From positions 10,093,721-10,157,720 of the forward strand of contig NC_061869.1 in NCBI RefSeq assembly GCF_907164915.1: DNA of 64,000 nucleotides. Direction: 5' to 3'. Both the position numbers and the translations under genes were made by a program. The notes beneath the pieces are model-generated. The model worked only from the letters and a program-made list of their open reading frames with translations, ran no database searches and was not told the DNA's origin. Positions within the stretch are counted from its first letter, which is position 1. Each line of letters begins with the position of its first letter. The DNA comes from Impatiens glandulifera (lineage: Eukaryota; Streptophyta; Magnoliopsida; Ericales; Balsaminaceae). Shown here in pieces: positions 1 through 13,000 of this stretch.

Positions 1-950
1 AATTTTAGTGAAACTTCTTAACATAAAATTGTTAAAATGTCATTGTAATTATGTTTTGGATGTATCTTATTATTAACCACCTATTCCAACATCTTTGTAT
101 TCATTTGAATGCAACATTTTAATATGTACAATTATATATTTGTTTAAACATCAAATTATAATTCTTACAAATAATATTTAATGTGATGTATATTTATCAT
201 TTGAACAGTTGATCCCTCCACCCTAAAATTATTTTCTTAGTAAAGATAAATAAATAGTAAAATGTATGAATATTTAAAGGCAAATTTAATTTAATTAAAT
301 TTTTGTTTCAAATTATTGAATTAATGTTAAAAATAAATTAGTATGAGTAAAAAGGGAAGGGGGGAAGGGGAGAAATCAACTTAATAATATGTTAAATTGT
401 AATTTTTGTTTTTGAATCTGAAAAAAAATATGTAAGATATTTTTATCCCCAAACTATAACAGATATATTTTTATGTGTTCAATTACTTCTTTATAAAAGA
501 TTTCTGAAATAACTAATTTAAAAAAGATATGTTTAAGCACAACCCTAAAACTAATTTTTAAGAAAGAAAACATAAGGCCAAGTTAGAGGAAAGAAGACTT
601 GTGTAGAAAAGTTAGACCAAGTTAATAACAAAAATGCAATTATTTATAAAAAAAAAATACTACATAAATGTGGTATTGATATTTTAAATTTGTGTTTATA
701 CTAATCATTATTTAAATCTTTATGTTAATTTTTAAAATTTTAAGATTCTAAAAATTATTAATGACTTTGATTAAGATAAAATTTTAAATTAGTTAAACTC
801 TTATCATTTTAATTTATTATCTTAAAATTTTACAATTTTACAAATTATTTTAATTTTATGATTATATACTATTTTGTAGTTATTATTTTTTAAGTGTCTT
901 ATTTTTTATTTTGTTGTTTTAGATTAATTATATATATATATAACCTCAGG
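1..950. other. AT-rich intergenic DNA, no gene seen
   Basis: About 80% A+T by eye, with poly-A/T runs and a short (TA)n tract near 931-942. No ORF with recognisable coding content, no RNA gene and no clear repeat boundary was seen on either strand. Confidence 0.6.
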
Positions 951-954
951 AATT

Positions 955-3530
955 GCTCCCCGTAGCTTAGCACGTCTCATGGACACGTGGCAATCCGAGA
1001 AATATTGCGGGATGACTCGAGATTCGATGCGTTTCGAGATTCGATGCGTTTCAACATTCGTTTTTTTGTCAAGGGTTTTTAAAAGAAAACATTATTTTAA
1101 AAAGTTTAAAAATTTAGTTACGTAAAAAAAATTAATTTTATTCAAATTTTAATAATTTGTGGTCAAATATTAATTTAACCAAACCTCAGTTTGATTTAAT
1201 CAAACATAATAAATTTAAATTATTATTTATTTGAAACAGAGTCGTCAAATAATTTTAGAAAATTCAGTAAAATGTACGTGCATAAAAGTACTTTATACTA
1301 GAGTGTCTATAAGGGGTTCGTAATTTGCTTACGCTCGGAAAAGGGCTTCAATTCGCACTATGTCCTTTGCGTCCGTCAAAGGACGGTTTTATTTTTAAAA
1401 TAAACAAAAGTTTGGCTATTTCAAGATTTATTTATAAAATTTATTTTCTTTAATTAGTAGTCTTAGGGTCCTAAACAAAGATAGACTTAGATTACGTAAA
1501 TAATTGTATAAAATTATTTAGAAGGGTGTACATGCGATTGCGTGATATAACACTAAGTAAAAACCCTGAAAAATATCTAAAAAGTGTTAAAATTTAAAAA
1601 TAAATTCCAAACAGGGTCTTAACCAAAATATTTGTTTAGAAAATGTCCTAAAAATATTTATATATCACTTTCTCACCTTTCGGAATTATTTGAAAATGGA
1701 TTAAGGTTCCAAAATTATAAAAATAATTTTGCATTTTAAAAAGTAGAACCAAACAGGTCTTAGGACCGGAGTTCTAGGGTCTAGGTCCAGTTTTGGTGAT
1801 CTGAGCTCGGATGGGCTCGGTCTAAACTAGGGTGGTCAAGACCAGGGCTCGAGAGTATGGGTCAAGGGACCGGAGGGCTCAATCCTAGGTTCGAGAGACT
1901 TCGCCTCGAGCTCAAAATGCTCGTTCGAGAGATTAGAGGGCTCGGTTCTAGGGTTTAGGAGGCTCGGTCTTGAACTCAGGTTGTTCGGTCCTAGGTCTAG
2001 AAGGCTCGGTCCCAAGTCTAGGTTTCTCGGTCGTGGACCTAGGAGGTTCGGTCCCAGGTCAGACCTCTCGGTCCGAGGTTAGAAACCTCATGTGGATTCC
2101 TCGATCCTTGCTCAAGAACACCGGTCTTGAGTCTTGGTCTTAACTCAAGAACATCGGTCCTTGGTCTCGGTCCTGACTTAAGAACATTGGTCATTAGTCT
2201 CGATCCGGACCGAAGATCCTTGGTCCTGTTTCTAGGTCCTGGTCCTAACGGACTCTATTGTCGAGGACCGAATGTTCTTGAATTGGTCAAGAATTACAGA
2301 ACCTATAACTTTTGATACAAATCATGGAATCATGATCATTGAGATGTATGTTGTAGATGATTCATATGATTATGGGGAACAAAAGCCCTAACCTTAATCA
2401 CGATCAATCAATCTCTATAAAGAGCAATTTTTAAAACCGTTTTTGGGTAAAAATAAATTAGGATCTTTTGAATTAGGTCATTTAGAGGTCTGATTTTTGT
2501 TTCATTAATTTTGAAATTATAAACATAGTTGAACACAACCAAAACAAAAACATCATATCATCACTGTAACAACTTTTGAAATCAAAATTCAAACTTATTT
2601 TTTCTAAAATTTTAATTTGATCAAACATAATCGGGATGATATTACAGTGATTTAGAAATCATTCTAAACATATTTACAAACATGTTTAACAGCTATTTGA
2701 ATTAAAAATTCAAGATTAAGCACAAGAACATGAATTTTAAAAATCCATAATTTCAATTCAAATTTTTGTTTTTTTATATTAAGGTTGATTTGATTAAATC
2801 TCTTTCAATATAATTATAACATCTAGTGATTGATTTTAAACAAAGAAATCATACAATTAAACACTATAACAGATTAAACCGATCAAACTTAGAAAAATCT
2901 AATTTATAATTAGAAATTAAAATTCAACAGATCTGAAAGTATACCAACTGTTAGAGAACACACTTAGGGTTGTTGGAAGATTTTCCAAAGCTTGGATCAA
3001 AGTTGTGATCACTTGAGAAGTTTTTAAAAAAATTGTTCTTAACCGAATTCTGGAATCATTTATTTAGGTTGTAAGATATGTTGATTGTTTGATGATCTAG
3101 TAGAGGATCACCTAATAAGTATTTATATTAGGTTTAGGTCGGTCGAGGTGATCAAGTTCAACTTCAATTCGTCGATTTAAAGTTTTATCCTTAATTTTAT
3201 CATATTCGTGGTAACCAGTTTTAGGCAAAGGTGTCGATCCTATGTATAGGGCTATTGATGGCGAGGATAATGCGAGCAAGTGAGATCAAAAATAAAGGGA
3301 TAAGGTGGAGAAATGGAGGAGTTATCCCTTCTGGAAGATCGCTGGAGTTCATCGCGGCCTACAGGAATTCGCGAAGAAGACGATCAAAACGACGTTATTT
3401 TGATCGGTCCATAACGCGTCGTTGGCGTTCCGTTTGCGTGGCTGCAACTATTAAACATAATTTCGGCTACATTAGATTATCAGTTTTTATTTTTAATAAA
3501 ATTGTTATTTGAAATCGAATTTTAATCCCT
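955..3530. mobile_element. LTR-retrotransposon-like noncoding relic
   Basis: The base composition rises sharply against the flanks. Near 1242 is a 'gagtcgtcaa' motif, followed at about 1310-1395 by a segment rich in 'ggttcgtaatttgcttacg' and 'actatgtcctttgcgtccg'. This arrangement resembles the 'gagtcgccac...' segment of plant LTR retrotransposons, and the same arrangement recurs at 61141-61300. A perfect 17-bp tandem duplication (unit cgagattcgatgcgttt) lies at 1018-1051. A GC-richer block at 3230-3450 contains 'acgacgttattttgatcgg' and 'acgcgtcgttggcg', of a kind common inside plant LTRs. No gag-pol coding sequence, target duplication or sharp end was found, so this may be a decayed solo LTR or a composite. 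The assignment rests on motif resemblance only. Confidence 0.4.
1735..2275. repeat. Degenerate minisatellite-like GC-richer block
   Basis: The stretch is built from irregular repeats of a roughly 25-35-bp phrase of the form 'ggctcggtcctaggtctag', drifting toward 'aagaacatcggtccttggtc' at its 3' end. It is far richer in G+C than its surroundings. A 62-codon frame at 2127-2315 is a by-product of the repeat and not a gene. It lies inside the LTR-like relic and may be a variable tandem repeat of that element. Confidence 0.55.
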
Positions 3531-4320
3531 TTCTTACATTTTTTTTTCACCAAAAATTCCACAAAAATTATTTATGGAAACACAATAAAAATTATGTTCA
3601 TTATCATTCTTTTGGGTATTTTGGGTGTTTATTTAATTGTTTTAACTTTTAAGTCATAAATTATAAATAATTTATGTTTAAAATTATATTTAAATAATTT
3701 CAATCTCTTCTTAAGTTTAATTTGGGTAAAATAAATACTAAATTTTAACCTCAAATTATTTTTTAAAATTTTTTATTTAATTTTTATAATTAAAATTTAA
3801 TTATTACAATAATTAACTTTAATTTTACCTTTAATCTCTTTTTTAAGTTATTTCAAATTTAAAAATTCAAAATATTATTTTAATATTATTATAAATAATA
3901 ATTTATAATAATATTATTTATAAATTAAGATAAATCAAATTTTTATGTTTATCTTACCTATTTTCTAATAATATTATCTTAATAAAAATAAGACATTACC
4001 TAAATATTCATGCACCGGGTACATTAATAATTTTTTTTAAATACACTCCAAACTATTTTTTGTAAGTAAACCTCAACTTTCATTTTTTTTTCCTACATTA
4101 CGAGTTTAAAATTGAGATTTTGATGGTATTGACTGCATAATTTTTAGTTTCAATATATATATTTTTAAATTTATTCGAAAAATATAATTAATAATAATTT
4201 ATATTTTTAAGTTATCATTATGAGTTTGTTTTTATTTATTTTCAAAATAAATGTTAAAATATGAAAAAATGATTGAATGAAAAATAAATAATAATAATAA
4301 TATAATAGATGGTTATTTTG
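3531..4320. other. AT-rich intergenic DNA, nothing recognisable
   Basis: Long runs of A and T with no coding frame, RNA gene or repeat boundary that can be supported. Confidence 0.55.
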
Positions 4321-4324
4321 GATC

Positions 4325-5182
4325 CCAAACTAACCTTGTTTGGCGTTTACTTTCCCAAACTAACCTAGTTTGTTCATTTATTCTCAAACTAACCTAATTT
4401 ACTGTTCAAACTTATTTTTATTTTTATTTTTTTTACATTTCAAATTTATTATATATATATATATAGATATATATATATATATTTAAATTATTATTTATAT
4501 AAACTAAATTATTTATATTTTGATATATATTTTAAATTATTATTTTTATAAATTTAATTATTTATATTTTGATATAATTTAAATTATTTTTTTATAAATT
4601 TAATTATTTATATTTTAATATAAATATTTAATGGTTCATTAACTTAAAACATATTTTTTTTACGACACTTAAGTTAGGAAGACAACACTTGATAAATTTT
4701 TATTGTGAAATTATATCACAATGAAAGTTGTGAAAATTATTTTAATAAAAGACAACCCAATAAATATAAATAATAATTTGAATAGTAAAAAAAATAAATT
4801 TATGGGATGAAAATTATACTGCCACGTATATATGTAAATATATATATATAATAAATTTGAAATATATATATATATATATATATTTATATTAAAATATAAA
4901 TAATTAAATTTATAAAAAAATAATTTAAATTATATATCAAAATATAAATAATCAAATTTATAAAAATAATAATTTAAAATATATATCAAAATATAAATAA
5001 TTTAGTTTATATAAATAATAATTTAAATATATATATATATATATATAATAAATTTGAAATGTAAAAAAATAATAAAAAAAAATAAAAAAAAATAGTTTGA
5101 ATAGTAAACTAGGTTAGTTTGAGAATAAATGAACAAACTATGTTAGTTTGGGAAAGTGAACGCCAAACAAGGTTAGTTTGAG
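4325..5182. repeat. Fold-back element with ~300-bp inverted arms
   Basis: The left arm (about 4325-4632) and the right arm (about 4876-5182) are near-perfect reverse complements. Each carries outermost 'caaactaaccttgtttggcg', then 'caaactaacctagtttgttc', then a shared AT-rich segment ending in (TA)n. The ~240-bp centre (4633-4875) is unrelated. The phrase 'caaactaac' recurs three times per arm at about 35-bp spacing. There is no coding sequence. This is the structure of a fold-back MITE; the superfamily is not determined because no convincing flanking target duplication was found. Confidence 0.75.
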
Positions 5183-6224
5183 AAACTGTTCGTTAAATTT
5201 GTGGGTTGGACTTAAAAAAAATATTAGAGTGAGCTTAAATAAATAACGATAAAATTTTGAATAAAATGAATGAACAAAAATAAGTTTTACTATTTTTTTA
5301 ATAATTAGATAAAAAAATAATGAATTAAAAAAAAACAATGTCAAATTTTTACCGTAAAAAAAATAATAATAATTTATTTTCGGTAATATACTCCCTTCGG
5401 TATTAGACTGATTTGAAATTAATTTTGAGTCGATAAAAATTAAGAATATTTAAAACAAGCAAATTAAATATTTTAAGATTTTTTCTTTATTTTCTTAATT
5501 AATTAAGGAATTGAGATCAAATAGTAGATTTTTTGTTCTTATATATTCTTGAATTATTTTTTAAGTTTAATCACTAATTTGATCTTTAATTATAAGTTAG
5601 GGAGCTTTTATATTTTTCTTATGACTATATTTAAAATGTGTCCTATATGTTTGTGTGGAGAGAAATTAATTAGAATTGAATGACCATTAATTATATGTTT
5701 TTTTATTTGGTAAGATTCTTTATATAATTGTTATATTATATAATTGTTATATATATTCAATAGTATACCCGTTGATATATATAAACTCAATTTCAAAATA
5801 ATTAGCAAAAAAAATCAAACTTAAATAAACAATAAGGAGGTGGCTAGCCCTTCAATATGAGGTGTTTTATTTTAGGTATTATTAATTTGGTCTTTAAATA
5901 ATTTATTAATCTTTTTACATATTTATAAATAGATATATATAGTTTTGTTTCTAAAACCAAAATAAAAAAAGATGGTTTCATGTTAAGGATAAACTTCTAT
6001 TTCACAAATGATTATAGAATTATTAAAAAAAACTAAATGAGTAGAGATGTTAATAGACGAATTGGACATATTCCATGCTTATTGTTACCTCTAGTTCTAC
6101 TTTAAAATTATTTTCTTATCATTATCATTCATGTCCTATTTGATTAGTGGAAATTTCGATGTACCACTATTATTCTTTAAAAATAATAATAATATATTAA
6201 AAAATTATATTTTTTTAGAACGTT
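5183..6224. other. AT-rich intergenic DNA, no gene seen
   Basis: Low-complexity AT-rich sequence with no supported coding frame or RNA gene. Confidence 0.55.
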
Positions 6225-6375
6225 AGGTCCAACTCTTTTTCCGTACGACTAATTATTTCGGGTTAAGTACATAGACCGCAAACACAATTAACCAAGCGAA
6301 CGAAACTTGTTGTATAACGAGCTCTAACTTAAGACATCAGAGAGACCGGAGATATCTACCTCCACTAGGCTAGAA
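6225..6375 (-). mobile_element. tRNA-derived SINE-like copy (family 2)
   Basis: Read on the minus strand it begins with 'tagcctagtggaggtagata', a good match to a Pol III A-box (TRGYNNAGTGG). It continues through a 'gctcgtta' region where a B-box is expected, then 'gtgtttgcggtctatgta' and 'aattagtcgtacgg'. The same order of blocks is found at 9895-10020 (minus) and 19245-19385 (plus). Ends are approximate. No clear target duplication was found, so this is an old copy. Confidence 0.5.
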
Positions 6376-6950
6376 GATGAGATAAATTTATATTTTTATA
6401 AAAATATAATATAAACTTAAATTCTTATAAAATATATATATATATATATTATTAATATTATATATATACTTAATTATGTTTATCAGTATTCGAAACAGAA
6501 ATATAAATACCGTCTCATTTCATATCTCGTTGACTATCGATTAAACCGAAAAAAATTTTCAAAAGAAAGACCATTCCTATCTAGACGAATGATAATTAGC
6601 ACCTTACCTGGCGGAGCTTACCTTACCAACAATACAAAGATTTTAAAAGCTTTGTTCAAATAGGTTTGAGCAAATTTGATAATAAAACTTTAAAATAATC
6701 ATAAATAGTAAAAAATACTTTTTGTAAAGAAAATAATTAAAGTGTATTTTAATATTTTGTTAATAATTTAATTAAAACAATTGATTAAAAAATTAAGTGA
6801 AAATTAATGAATTATTTAAAAATTATTATTTAAAAAAGATAATGTAATATAATATAAATAATAATTATTTAAGTCAATTAAAAAAATTATATTAAAATAA
6901 TTCAAATCTAACCATGCAAGGATTAATATGTTTAAATAATTTGGGTCAAA
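6376..6950. other. AT-rich intergenic DNA
   Basis: Includes a (TA)n tract at about 6432-6449. No supported gene or RNA. Confidence 0.5.
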
Positions 6951-7335
6951 ATCTCTAATTTGAACCTAACTTTTTATTTGTAATTGGTTCGAATCCGATG
7001 AACCACACTCAATTCGAATCTAACCCGATTTTACATGATATAACTAATATCATGTCTCTATTTCAGAAAGAAATGGTTAAAGGAGTAAGAAAGAACAAAC
7101 AAAAAAATTCCCTAAACATAAAGTTATTGACGGACTATTTTTTGTTATTTCAGGTCGACATGTCTATTAATCACGTTAAACTAGTCAATCTAATTTCGAC
7201 TTGAATCACCCACCTTAACGGGTTAACCTGACTTTTTTTGGTGTTAGGTTCGAATCGTATTTTTATTTCGGGTCAATCCTCTATATTAACCAGTCTAATT
7301 TGATTTTAGAAGCCCACTAATTACTTTCACATTAA
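6950..7335. mobile_element. Possible hAT-MITE-like relic
   Basis: Enriched in alternating 'gggtcaa', 'ttcgaatc', 'taacccg' and 'cgggttaacc' phrases typical of old non-autonomous hAT elements in plants, in an otherwise AT-rich context. No target duplication or matching ends could be fixed. Included as a low-confidence TE-derived segment only. Confidence 0.25.
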
Positions 7336-9890
7336 ATTCTTTAAGTGCATTAAAGTTAATTATATAAAAAAAAAAAAAAAAAAACTAGTACAATATATAA
7401 ATATATTGGGTGGGGGGCCAGGATCAGGTGGTCCACGTCTTTCCTAGTCCCTAGTTTCTAGTTAGCTACGTATAATGGAGCCGTCATTCAGGAGTCTTTT
7501 TGACCATTTACGTGTCAAACCCTTATTTGTTTCTTCCTCTTCATAGGACTCTACATCTTTTCCTTTTATACATTTTAGATACCTGTCCATTTTGCTTTTT
7601 TTTTTTTTTTATCAATTATTTTTTCTTTTTAACTTTAATTTATATTTTTACTTATATTCACCTTATAAAAAAAATAAAGAAAATATATTCATATGAAAAT
7701 GCTTCAAATGTATCCTACATACTCAATTAAAACTTTCAAACAAGTCATGGGTTTTATATTTAATAATTTTTATAAGGGGTCACTTAAATTAAAATAAGAA
7801 TATTCCCATAAGTAGTGAAACAAGATAAATAAACATATCTTGAAGATTGAACAAGTGATGTCATTATTGTAGAATAACCAATTGAAAAAAATAAAATAAA
7901 ATAATCATTCAAACTAGTCATAATTTACTTTGAGAAGTTCACTAGCTATTTAAGTATGAGTTAAATCAATTACTAAATAATAATACTATTTTGTTAAATT
8001 CAGTTCAGTTATACAACTAAATTATATTAATACATATGAAAGTAATAAAAAGTAACATAATTAAATTTTAAAATTACAAATGTCATCAATTTTGCTTTAT
8101 AAACATTTTGTCCTGTCTTTTTACTTTTTAAATATCTGGTACATACCAACGTGTGGATTTGATATCATTTACAAGACAAGATGCAATTAAAAGAGCAAAT
8201 TTACTAATCATCTATCTCAATTGGTGCAAATTATATCTTATACTAATTAAAGACCAATATTATCCTAGAGAAAATTAATCCTTAAAAAATGGCAAGTTAA
8301 TTATTAAATCATTTATGTTGAGTTGACATACATATTGGTCCAAAATTTCATTTTTAAATGACCCATTTAGTTGTTTTTAAAAAATAAGACATATTTATTT
8401 TTGTTAAGTCTTATATATAGTAAAGATTGCGTACAACTACAATTTAATATAAGTTATAACAATTAATGTTATAAATAATTAATTATTCAATCAAACATGA
8501 TCATAAAAAAAATCAATCACAAAGCCATAAAAAAAAAGAATAACTCAATACATAAATCTTAAGCTAATATTGCTATGTCAGCTTTAATCTTTCTTTTTAA
8601 ATTATGATTTTTTTTTTCCTTATTACATTTTTTTTCTTAGTGCTTTTTACAATGTTCTTGTACATTCTCATGCATCTTTCAGGCCACGACCACAATTAAA
8701 CTCGGTAATTTTGTTCTAATCAATTTTATGAAATCTAGCGTCCCTAAAAACCGTGATAAAGATTCTAATCATCAACAAGCTTATCTTAGAGCATACATGT
8801 TAACTATGTGATCGCTCTCTTCGGTGTTAAAAGAATGGCGTGGAGGAGTATTTCATAGCATACTTGTTTTCATTGTCAAAACTTCGTGATATAGTAAATC
8901 ACATAATCCAAAACCCTTGTTTGTGAGTATTGTTCTAAGAATGATATTAAAAACCTCAAAACAGATATTAGGAATAAAAGTTCGTCCAAAATATCGGGTT
9001 TCATTATAGAATGTATTAACTCAAGGATTATCTTTTATTTTTTGGAACAAATTCAAGAACTTCAAAATTAGTTATTTTGTACCAATTTTAATTTGTTATT
9101 CGAGCATTTTTTTTTGATAAACTAAACCATTTTGCAAACCAAATATTTTTTTTCAAAGAGATATGAATAGTAAATCACAATAATGAAGGTTTAACTATCA
9201 ATTTGTTTATGGTTCCATTATAAACATGACTAGTCTAGGTGGTGTGGATAAAGATGAAGCCAACATTATTGTTAACTTTAACTAATTAGTGGGTAGATTT
9301 GCTAATTACAAAATGACATGTGAAGATTGAAAAAGACATTGATGTTATATTTTTAGTGTACTTGATCCTCCTCGAATAAAAAAGTATTGGTATTACTATT
9401 GGCCTTTAAGGGTTCATGTGGGCCTCTTCACCCTCAATTAATTCTTTATGTTATTTTGTATAACTTATTTTTAATAAAATCTTCTAATATCATATTGTAC
9501 TAATTCAAGTCTTTTTTAAATTACAACATTTTCTTTATAAGAAAACTCAAATTGTAAAATTCTAATTATTCGTTATAAAATAATTTTACATGAGTGAGTT
9601 CACCCGCCTCGAGCAGCCTCTTTAGTAGTCGAAAATGTTTGGTGAGAAAAAAAATAATAGGACACATTGATCAATAATAGAACTTTGCAAGGTAGTGTAC
9701 TTAATATTCAAGTTTTTAATTAGGGTGTAACATTTCAATAAATTTTGTATAAGAAGGTTAGCAAATGAATAACATTGCTAGAGATTTATAATAAAACTCT
9801 TTAGTCTTGATATTGTGTGTACAAGGAAATTGTGTTTTTATTAAAACCCTAATTAGCAATATTTTGTCACAATATCTCAATGTGGTCTTT
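7336..9890. other. Intergenic DNA, no gene seen
   Basis: AT-rich with a (CT)/(T)-rich stretch at 7530-7680. A G-rich patch near 7405-7450 and an 'acgtgtcaa' motif near 7510 look promoter-like, but no coding region follows. Frames such as 7500-7730 are poly-T artefacts. Confidence 0.5.
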
Positions 9891-9894
9891 TTTT

Positions 9895-10020
9895 TCATAT
9901 ACGACTAATTCCCACGGTTAAACCCATAGTCCGCAAGTAGACTTTACTAAGCACATGCCGTCTGACAGACTTGAACCTCAGATAGACCGTGAATTGCGAA
10001 TGTCTAGTAGAGGGGATCTA
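9895..10020 (-). mobile_element. tRNA-derived SINE-like copy (family 2)
   Basis: On the minus strand it carries 'gaggttcaagtctgtc', a B-box-like sequence, then 'ttgcggactatgggtttaac' and 'ggaattagtcgta', matching the 3' blocks of the copy at 6225-6375 in the same order. The 5' A-box part is eroded. Target duplications are not visible. Confidence 0.5.
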
Positions 10021-10025
10021 AATTG

Positions 10026-13000
10026 TCTTACTTAATATTCACTTAGTGTAGATTAAGGAATGAATGATTATAGAAAACAAAAAGAAGGTCTAAAATGTGA
10101 AGCTTACGTGTATGAAATAAGGGAGAGTAAGAGATAGGGTTTGTTGAAGTTGGGGTTCACTTTGGCCAAAAGTGAGCAGACATAGACAGTGATAATGGTA
10201 ATGGCAATTGCATACCTAAATATATCCCTAAGTCTTATATTCTAGGTTACGTGTCAACCAGACAATTCACCTCTCCTCTCCACCAGCCCCCATCCCAAAT
10301 TAGGGTTTTTATTTCATTTTTTTTCTTATAATTGTAATTTTGTTTTTATTAAATTTGATAAAACTTTGTGGAATGTTAACTTCGATTTGAATAAACCAGG
10401 TAGACGATGTAATAGGGAATCCATAATCGACTCCACGACTATTGGTCTTTTGAGTCTAAGTTACGACGAACGGATGAATTTTGTCTTTGTGAATTAAAAT
10501 TTTCTTTTCTAAAAATTACACTTGTTTATATATATATCGTTTGAGTTGTTAACTATTATCTTGCAACCTTCACGATTTAGAGCTTGTTTGATTATTGAAT
10601 TTGTAAATTTTTATTTAAAATTAATTTCTTATTTGAGAGTGAAAAAAAATTAAAAATATTTTGGTCTTTAATCGACAAAAATATAATTTTTTTTTAATTT
10701 TAATCAAACAGATTTTTTTTAGAAAAGAAAACCAAGATAAATTGTAAAATAATAATTTTAGATTTACAATGAAAATACCAAAAATGTTGTTTTCCATTGA
10801 AAATAGGATGAAATGCTTTTTTAGTAGTAAATTAATTATCAAATGAATCTTTAATTTGGAAGGAAACCATTTTTTAGTGCATACAAAATTTTGTAATACA
10901 ATTAGTGACAACTTTTTATATGTTTGAAATTTAATTATATTTTGTTCAATGTAGTATGTGATAAAATATTACTTTTAAATCAAATTGGTTTCTGGTTCGG
11001 TTTGAGTTATTTAAATAATCAAAATCACTCTAACATCATTTCATTTTAATTTTTTATTTTTTTGTCATATCACTTAATTCATTAATTAAATTATTAAAAT
11101 ATTTTTTATTTTATATTATTAAAATTTATTTTATTTATATATATCATATTCTTCTCAAAATTATTAACAATCATTCTTATTTTCTCACTTTATGTTATTT
11201 CAATCATTCAAATCCAAACTCCAAACAAACTCTAAAGAAACTTAGTTTAAGTCACTTTTATTTTATTTAGTTCAAGTTTAAGAGTTTAACCATATCTTAA
11301 AAGTTCATTTTTTTCATGAATAAACACAATTTTTTTAAAGTTTCTTTAATTAAAAAACTAAATATTTTATTGAATTATCCTATGAATCTATTATATATAA
11401 TAATTTTGAGTAGATATTTTATCATATTTTGATGTTTATCTAGAATGCAAGAAACAGATAGAAGTGTACAGCGAACATAGCACGTGGAATTGATCAAAAA
11501 ATGGCAATTTTGGGAAGTTGTAAACCTTGCAATTGCTGTAACGCTACCATAATTGGAATTTGCTATTATTGATTTTATTTTTATATTATTCTAATATATA
11601 TACAAACAATCAATAATGTTTCAAGAGTGTTTTTTCATTTCATCAAACTTTCTTTCTTTTAGTTTACAAATATTTCATTTGTCAAATAAATATCAAAAAC
11701 ATTATATTATTTCAAATCTTACAATGTTAAATAAGTCCACTTGATTTTACTTACTTCACATATTTTTTCAATTATTAAGACGTTTTATGATGTTCGTTTT
11801 GAAAAATCGGTAAAGTTAATCATTTTTCTCGAGAACCTACAAACTCGATAACTTATTGGGTAACGTGGTTATATTATATTTTCTCATATTAATATTTTGT
11901 TGTTGGGTTTAAGCAATTCTTATAATTTTTAACATATCATCTAAAAAAATATAAATAATATCCTTTTATAATTATAGAGGTATATAAATTAATCACCTCC
12001 ATACAAATAGGGTACTTTATAAAAATAAGTTAGTCCTTGTGAATAAAATATACTAAGTCTCAAATACAATTATCATTAAAAAAAATAACTTGATTTAAAT
12101 GGAAGATAATGACAATGAGAAATGAAAATAATAAAAGAGAAAATAAAAACAAATTAATCAAAGGCGTTCTAATATATATAACGATTCGGGGGTATATTTC
12201 CAATAACGTAGGTACACACTATTGAAGTGATTAAATAAAGTTAGGCTAAATTATAGTTTATGGGACCATCCTAATTAAATTCTATTAGAAATATAAGCAT
12301 TTAGGCAAACTAACTATTATTAGTATAGAGTTTGAAAATAGTTTTTTTTTTTTGGTATGTATTTAGATACAAAAATATAACATTAATTAAGCTTAATTTC
12401 TAAAACATTTTTAAAGATATTTTCATAAGAAACTAATTTACTTAGATAAGCATTACTTTTCCCTACTTTCATTTTAATAAAGCACAATATCAATATATAA
12501 CAACATATACAAATATCAAATTTTACTTTTTAAAATCCCGGTCTTATCACCTTAAAAAGCTTGCACCTTCCACCCAAAAAATATTATAGTAGTAGAAACT
12601 AAGTGTTTAGGTTTGAGAAAAAAATAAATATTAGAAAATTTGTTAATATAGTTCCTACAAATTGATATTTGAATTCTCGAGTTGGTTCTCATCTTTATAT
12701 AGAGTACAAATATAATAGAAACAATCACCTTAACATTAACATCTAATTATTGAGAATGAATTAAATTTATCTTATAACAAACTAAAAATTAAACTTTATA
12801 TAATAACTTACACTTAAAAGTTATATTTTATATTATTTTAATTTAAGATTTTCATAATTTTAAACTATGATCAATTATCTAATTATTTATGAGAGAAATA
12901 TCATTTTATTTATAGTTGTCGTTCTCTCCCTCTCGTCTCACAGGGAAGGGTAAAACAGTAAAATATATGTATATATATTTATAATTTATTTTTTAAATGA

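Noticed and set aside
3231..3512. 93-codon plus-strand frame rich in Arg/Ser
   Set aside because: Lies in the LTR-like relic, no recognisable domain, and its composition is explained by CG-rich noncoding repeat sequence.
7500..7730. 76-codon frame rich in Phe/Leu/Tyr
   Set aside because: Translation of poly-T and AT-rich DNA; no domain and no splice context.
10621..10911. 96-codon minus-strand frame
   Set aside because: F/L/I/K-rich translation of AT-rich DNA without coding character.
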